Below are positions 15,282-19,114 of a DNA stretch of 19,114 nucleotides, in pieces. The DNA lies in the NCBI GenBank assembly GCA_964475125.1, contig CAYYWP010000080.1:1-19114 (forward strand), written 5' to 3'. Position 1 is the stretch's first letter; every line of letters starts with the position of its first letter. The notes beneath the pieces are model-generated. The model was not told the origin of the DNA. It searched no databases and saw only the letters and a program-made list of their open reading frames with translations. The DNA comes from CAYYWP01 sp964475125 (lineage in GTDB: Bacteria; Desulfobacterota; Binatia; HRBIN30; CADEER01). Position numbers and translations under genes: made by a program.

Positions 15282-16310
15282 TCATCGGCCCTCTGCCTGG
15301 TTTTCGGCACTCGCGTTGATCCGGTCGATCAACTGCCGCAGCCGCCCGAAGCCGCGGCGATCGAAGCGGAAGGCGACGCGCGGGAGGTGCAGAGTCGCGG
15401 GATCGTCGCGTTCGACGGCGAACGGCTTGCACGGTTCGATGGCGCCGCGCTCGACGATGTCGGCGAACTCCTGCGACCACTCGCGCAGTTGTGCCGCGGC
15501 GAGCGGTGTGTTGGTGCGGACGACGAGCTGGTCGTCGACGTAACGCGCCGAGTGAAAGACGCGATAGAAACCGGTGATCTCGGCAACTGCCTGGTCGACG
15601 TCGTCGGTGACGGTGTACAAGTGGCGGTCGTGCGGGGCGATCATGCGGCGCCGCTGCAGGTGGTCCTCGACGTAGCGCTGCCAGGTCTTCCAATACGTCC
15701 CGCGCGGTTGATCGAGCAGCACCAGCGGCATCGGCTGACACTTGCCGGTCTGCAGCAGGGTGAGGGTTTCGAAGCCCTCGTCGTGCGTGCCGAAGCCGCC
15801 GGGAAAGAGGACGACGGCGTGCGCCTCCTTGATGAAGAACAGCTTGCGAACGAAGAAATAGTTGAACGAGAGCAGCTTGCGGTCGCCATGGATGGCCTGG
15901 TTGGGGCGCTGTTCGAATGGCAGGACGATGTTGACCCCGAAGCTGCGCTCGCGGCCGGCGCCGCGGTTACAGGCTTCCATGATGCCGCCGCCGGCGCCGG
16001 TGATGACCATGAAGCCGGCGTCGGCGATGGCGCGCGCGAAGCGCTCGGCGGTGCGGAAGTAGGGATCGTTTTCCTGCGTGCGCGCCGAGCCGAAGGTGGC
16101 GACCTTGCGGACGCCGCGGTACGGCGTGAAGACCTCGAAGCCGCCGCGCAGCTCCTCCAGGGTGCGGGCGACGAGCTTGAGCTCGCCGACGCTGGCCCCG
16201 CTGGTCTCCAGCGCCCGACCGGCGGCGACGATCTGTTCGATCAGGCGCTCGACGCGGCTGCGCTGGCGTCTGGCCTCACGCCCGGAGGGGCCAGGCTCCG
16301 TCGACGACAT
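15282..16310 (-). CDS. LOG-family protein (TIGR00730-like Rossmann fold), long form
   Basis: 342 residues. LOG-family proteins are Rossmann-fold enzymes; characterised members are cytokinin riboside 5'-monophosphate phosphoribohydrolases, and bacterial ones may act on other nucleotides. Core motifs are VATFGSART (70-78), ITGAGGGIMEACNRGA (103-118) and PGGFGTHDEGFE (170-181), the last being the family's nucleotide-binding and catalytic signature. The core spans about 65-250. A 60-residue N-terminal helical region and a C-terminal extension of about 90 residues make it far longer than the roughly 190-residue plant or short bacterial LOG. It starts at ATG 16310 without a clear ribosome-binding site, 15 bases after the nucleotidyltransferase stop, so it is probably co-transcribed. 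It converges with the pentapeptide-repeat gene. Cytoplasmic; the physiological substrate cannot be inferred. Confidence 0.9.
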   Translation of the reverse strand: MSSTEPGPSGREARRQRSRVERLIEQIVAAGRALETSGASVGELKLVARTLEELRGGFEVFTPYRGVRKVATFGSARTQENDPYFRTAERFARAIADAGFMVITGAGGGIMEACNRGAGRERSFGVNIVLPFEQRPNQAIHGDRKLLSFNYFFVRKLFFIKEAHAVVLFPGGFGTHDEGFETLTLLQTGKCQPMPLVLLDQPRGTYWKTWQRYVEDHLQRRRMIAPHDRHLYTVTDDVDQAVAEITGFYRVFHSARYVDDQLVVRTNTPLAAAQLREWSQEFADIVERGAIEPCKPFAVERDDPATLHLPRVAFRFDRRGFGRLRQLIDRINASAENQAEGR

Positions 16311-16325
16311 GGGCGCGCTCGGCCG

Positions 16326-16856
16326 CTATGACGCGGCCGTTTCGGCGCGCAGCCGCCGCAGCCGATCGGCCACTTGCCATTCGGCAGCCCAGTGCTCGAC
16401 ATGGAGCCAGTCGATATGCGGGAGACGGGCGAGCCCGATCAGGTCGAGGCGATCCTTGGGGCGGTCGGCGATGAGCTTCATGACGATCACGTCCTCTCTG
16501 GTGGCGACTCGTACGCCGGAGGGCGCGACGGAGGCGCGCTGGATGATTTCGCATTGCAGGGCCGTCTTGGCCGCCTGGAGCCTGACCAGGATGTCGCCAC
16601 CGGCGGACACGAAGCGCACGATGTCGGGACCCGACGGCAACTCGCCTCCGTGCTCGGCGGCAACCCGATAGCCCTCCTTCTCCAATAGTTCGGTCAACTG
16701 CCGCAGCTTGCCCGGGTCAGTCTGCACGGTCAGGTCGATATCGGCGGTGAAACGCGGCTCCAGCCACGCGTTGACGGCGTGGCCGCCGATCAGTGCGTAC
16801 CCAATCGCGGCGCGGTCGAGTAGGCGAGCGAGTGTGGCAATGACATCTTCCGGCAC
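16326..16856 (-). CDS. MNT-type nucleotidyltransferase (AbiEii/DUF6036-like)
   Basis: 176 residues from GTG 16856. A pol-beta-superfamily minimal nucleotidyltransferase: ALIGGHAVNAW with Gly24-Gly25, then the metal-binding pair Asp39-x-Asp41 in TADIDLTV, and a C-terminal EDVIVMKLIADRPKDRLDLIGL block (121-142) typical of AbiEii-like and related nucleotidyltransferases. The chosen GTG is seven bases after the preceding stop and has GAGG five bases before it. An alternative GTG at 16889 would add 11 residues (VRSVCIDPEAA) and overlap the upstream gene. The longer open frame to 17051 is low-quality sequence antisense to nothing and overlaps the small gene entirely. Relatives act as toxins or antitoxins that modify RNA or proteins, or as resistance enzymes. 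Which applies here is unknown. Confidence 0.83.
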   Translation of the reverse strand: MPEDVIATLARLLDRAAIGYALIGGHAVNAWLEPRFTADIDLTVQTDPGKLRQLTELLEKEGYRVAAEHGGELPSGPDIVRFVSAGGDILVRLQAAKTALQCEIIQRASVAPSGVRVATREDVIVMKLIADRPKDRLDLIGLARLPHIDWLHVEHWAAEWQVADRLRRLRAETAAS

Positions 16857-16863
16857 CGCCGCC

Positions 16864-17103
16864 TCAGGGTCGATACAGACCGAGCGCACGGGCGCGCTTG
16901 TAGAACGGTGATGGGTCGTCGCGGTCGTCGCGCTGGACAGCACATGCCCGCAGGCGTTCGTAGAGAGCCCAACTGCGCCGCAGCCGTTCATCGAGTGAGA
17001 CCGCGCCATGGCGCGCATCCTGCGCGGCGTGAGACGCGGCCTTGATCTCACCGAGGCGCCTCAAGAAGGCCCGGTCTCGCTCGGACACCGCCATGGGGCG
17101 CAT
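16864..17103 (-). CDS. Small hypothetical protein paired with the nucleotidyltransferase
   Basis: 79 residues, charged and predicted helical (AVSERDRAFLRRLGEIKAAS, DERLRRSWALYERLRA), ending DPSPFYKRARALGLYRP. No family is assigned. The sequence has natural amino-acid composition, and AGGGTG (17114-17109, minus strand) lies five bases before ATG 17103; an internal ATG at 17094 is an alternative start. It directly precedes the nucleotidyltransferase with a seven-base gap, so the two look like a fixed pair. It could be a partner or antitoxin-like protein, but it lacks the Rx(4-6)H motif expected of HEPN partners of MNT proteins. Confidence 0.7.
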   Translation of the reverse strand: MRPMAVSERDRAFLRRLGEIKAASHAAQDARHGAVSLDERLRRSWALYERLRACAVQRDDRDDPSPFYKRARALGLYRP

Positions 17104-17167
17104 GCTATCACCCTGGACGCCGCTTGCGTAGCCGCCGGCGCGAGCCGGGTGACCGCGCCGCGCCGTC

Positions 17168-19114
17168 TTACGAGGCGGAAGACGGCAGCGCGAGCAGCGG
17201 CGCGATCTCGCGCCATTCAGTGGCGGGCGGCGAGCAGGTCATGCGGTGGCAGACGTACACCGTCGGCCGGCCGTCGATCGGCTCCTTGCCCTCGAGCAGC
17301 GCCGGGCGCGGGGCCGGGTCGGACGGGTCGAGCACGAGCAACGTGCGGTTGGGCAGGTAACACTGGCGCAGGCGCGCCAGCAGGGCCGCGGTTTCAGGCC
17401 TGGTGCGCGCGCCGATCACGGCGATCTCGCGCGGCCCGGCGTCGAGGAAGTCGAGCGCGGCGTACAGGTTGGCGAAGCCGAACGGCTGACTGCGCATCGG
17501 CTCGGCGAAGAGGCGCAGGATTGCTTCGGCGCGCTGGCGGTAGTCGGCGCGATCGAGATAGCTCGCCAGGCGCAGCAACGTCAGCGCCGCGACCGAGTTG
17601 CCGGAGGGGACGGAGCCATCGAAGGCCGGCTTGCTGCGCACGATCAGCCGCTCGTGGTCGTCGCTGGTGAAGAAGAACCCGCCCGCCTCCGCATCCCAGA
17701 AGTGGGCCACGGCGCTGTCCATCAAGGCCGCCGCGGCCTCGAGGTAGCGGCGCTCCTGCGTGGCCTCGAAGACGTCGAGCAGCGCCGCGGCGACAAAGAC
17801 GTAGTCGTCGAGATGGCCGTTCAGTTTGGCCACCCCGTCCTTCCAGGTGCTGAGCAAGCGCTCGCCGCGTTGCAGCTCGCGCTGCACGAAGGCGACGGCA
17901 TCGACGGCGACCTGGCGGCAGGCGTCGTCGTCGAAGACCTCGGCGGCCTTGGCGAAAGCGCTGATCATCAGGCCGTTCCAGGCGGTCAGGACCTTGCTGT
18001 CCAGTCCGGGTTTGATGCGCTGCTCGCGCGCGGCGAAAAGCGTCGCACGCGCCTCGTCCAGGATGCGCCCGACCTCGGCTGCGTCGCGGCGAAAGAGACC
18101 GGCGAGCTGCGCGACACTCAGGGTGACGTGCAGGATGTTGCGGCCCTCGAAGTTACCCTCCGCGGTGATGTCCCAGTAGCGGCAAGCGAGATCGGCGGCC
18201 TCGGCACCGAGCAGGCGCTGAACCTCGCTCGGGTCCCAGACGAAGAACTTGCCCTCTTCGCCCTCGCTGTCGGCATCCTGGGTCGACCAGAACCCGCCCG
18301 CCGGATCGCGCATCTCGCGCCCCACGTAGTCGAGCGTCTGACGCGCGATGCGGGCGAAGAAGGCGTCGCCGCTGTACTGGTAGGCGGCCAGGTAGAGCGG
18401 CACGAGCTGGGCGTTGTCGTAGAGCATCTTCTCGAAGTGCGGCACCAGCCAGCGCGCATCGACCGAGTAGCGGTGAAAGCCCCCGCCGAGCTGATCGTAC
18501 ATGCCGCCCTCGGCCATGCGGCGCAGGGTGAACAGCGTCATCTCGGCGTAGCGCGTCTGGCCGCTGTGCGCGGCGGTGCGCAGCAGCAGCTCGAAGACGC
18601 CGGAGTTGGGAAATTTCGGCGCGCTGCCGATGCCGCCGTGGTCGGCATCGTAGGCCCTCGCCAACTGGGCGGCCGCCTCGGCGATGGCGTCGGCGTCCGG
18701 CAACGACGACCCGGGCCGCAGGCTCTCGAGCTCGGCGAGGCGCGAGTGGATCTGCTCGACCGAGCGCTGCACGTCGTCGGGCCGCTCGCGGTAGGCCTCG
18801 GCGACGGCCTGCAGGAGGCGCGGAAAACCCGGCATGCCGTGGCGGTCCTCGGGCGGGTAGTAGGTGCCGCCGTAGAACGGCTGGCCGTCGGGGGTGAGGA
18901 ACACGGTCATCGGCCAGCCGCCGCGCCCGGTGAGCAGTTGCACGGCGTTCATGTAGATGTGGTCCACGTCCGGGCGCTCCTCGCGGTCGACCTTGATATT
19001 GACGAAGTGCTCGTTCATCAGCGCCGCGATGGCCTCATCCTCGAACGACTCGCGTTCCATGACGTGGCACCAGTGGCAGGCCGAGTAGCCGACGCTGAGC
19101 AGCACCGGCTTGTT
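17168..19114 (-). CDS. DUF255 / thioredoxin-domain protein (YyaL/SPATA20-like), 5'-truncated
   Basis: The frame is open through the right window edge (NKPVLLSVGYSACHWCHVMERESF), so the first roughly 40-60 residues of the gene lie outside; 648 residues are visible. The N-terminal thioredoxin-like DUF255 domain carries the CHWC motif (fragment residues 13-16), DREERPDVDHIYM, GRGGWPMTVFLTPDGQPFYGGTYYPP. The rest (about 170 onward) is an (alpha/alpha)6-barrel like N-acylglucosamine epimerases, with YDQLGGGFHRYSVDARWLVPHFEKMLYDNAQL and DSKVLTAWNGLMISAFAKA. The family is widespread from bacteria to human SPATA20; a redox or carbohydrate-related role is suggested but the reaction is not established. 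No signal peptide is visible in the part present. It heads the minus-strand cluster, 64 bases before the small hypothetical gene. Confidence 0.93.
   Translation of the reverse strand, partial: NKPVLLSVGYSACHWCHVMERESFEDEAIAALMNEHFVNIKVDREERPDVDHIYMNAVQLLTGRGGWPMTVFLTPDGQPFYGGTYYPPEDRHGMPGFPRLLQAVAEAYRERPDDVQRSVEQIHSRLAELESLRPGSSLPDADAIAEAAAQLARAYDADHGGIGSAPKFPNSGVFELLLRTAAHSGQTRYAEMTLFTLRRMAEGGMYDQLGGGFHRYSVDARWLVPHFEKMLYDNAQLVPLYLAAYQYSGDAFFARIARQTLDYVGREMRDPAGGFWSTQDADSEGEEGKFFVWDPSEVQRLLGAEAADLACRYWDITAEGNFEGRNILHVTLSVAQLAGLFRRDAAEVGRILDEARATLFAAREQRIKPGLDSKVLTAWNGLMISAFAKAAEVFDDDACRQVAVDAVAFVQRELQRGERLLSTWKDGVAKLNGHLDDYVFVAAALLDVFEATQERRYLEAAAALMDSAVAHFWDAEAGGFFFTSDDHERLIVRSKPAFDGSVPSGNSVAALTLLRLASYLDRADYRQRAEAILRLFAEPMRSQPFGFANLYAALDFLDAGPREIAVIGARTRPETAALLARLRQCYLPNRTLLVLDPSDPAPRPALLEGKEPIDGRPTVYVCHRMTCSPPATEWREIAPLLALPSSAS

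Noticed and set aside
16857..17051. N-terminal extension of the nucleotidyltransferase to 17051
   Set aside because: The added 65 residues are Arg/Ser/Thr-rich with no resemblance to the family and would overlap the small hypothetical gene almost completely.

Overview
This is a very GC-rich (visibly about 65-70%) bacterial chromosome fragment with long gene-dense stretches. It contains one 100-N assembly gap, so it looks like a scaffold from a draft or metagenome-derived genome. Lineage cannot be fixed from this window. Twin-arginine lipoproteins, Thr/Pro-rich linkers, thrombospondin-type Asp repeats followed by a C-terminal hydrophobic tail, and 'PEPVEG'-type palindromic repeats would suit a deltaproteobacterial-grade soil or groundwater lineage (low-confidence inference).

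Layout. (1) 3-1997: the 3' three quarters of gyrA, cut by the window edge. (2) 2110-4133: a two-gene sulfur unit, an ETHE1-like persulfide dioxygenase coupled through a TGATG stop/start overlap to a YeiH-family membrane protein. (3) 4401-15149: a block dominated by exported proteins. In order these are a Thr-Pro-Thr repeat surface protein containing the gap, a membrane-anchored aldo/keto reductase with Fe-S type cysteine clusters, a minus-strand YncE-like beta-propeller with Asp-rich calcium-binding repeats, a 1129-residue Tat lipoprotein of unknown function, and a 740-residue pentapeptide-repeat lipoprotein. (4) 15282-19114: a minus-strand run, read right to left, of a DUF255/thioredoxin-domain protein (cut by the window edge), a small hypothetical protein, a MNT-type nucleotidyltransferase and a LOG-family protein, with gaps of 64, 7 and 15 bases.

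Non-coding structure. Two related palindromic elements (7530-7631 and 9261-9348) bracket the beta-propeller gene. The first supplies the stop codon of the aldo/keto reductase. If a probable one-base error in a G6 run at 7759-7764 is corrected, its other end supplies the stop of the beta-propeller gene. That correction also restores a hydrophobic, Arg-ended C-terminal sorting-type tail. Deleting the 100 Ns in the Thr-Pro repeat restores both the reading frame and an exact 102-bp repeat period.

No rRNA, tRNA, CRISPR array, transposase or integrase was recognised. I see no clear-cut new defence or biosynthetic system. The least ordinary items are the aldo/keto reductase architecture, the palindrome-bracketed gene, the two large lipoproteins and the small-ORF/nucleotidyltransferase pair.
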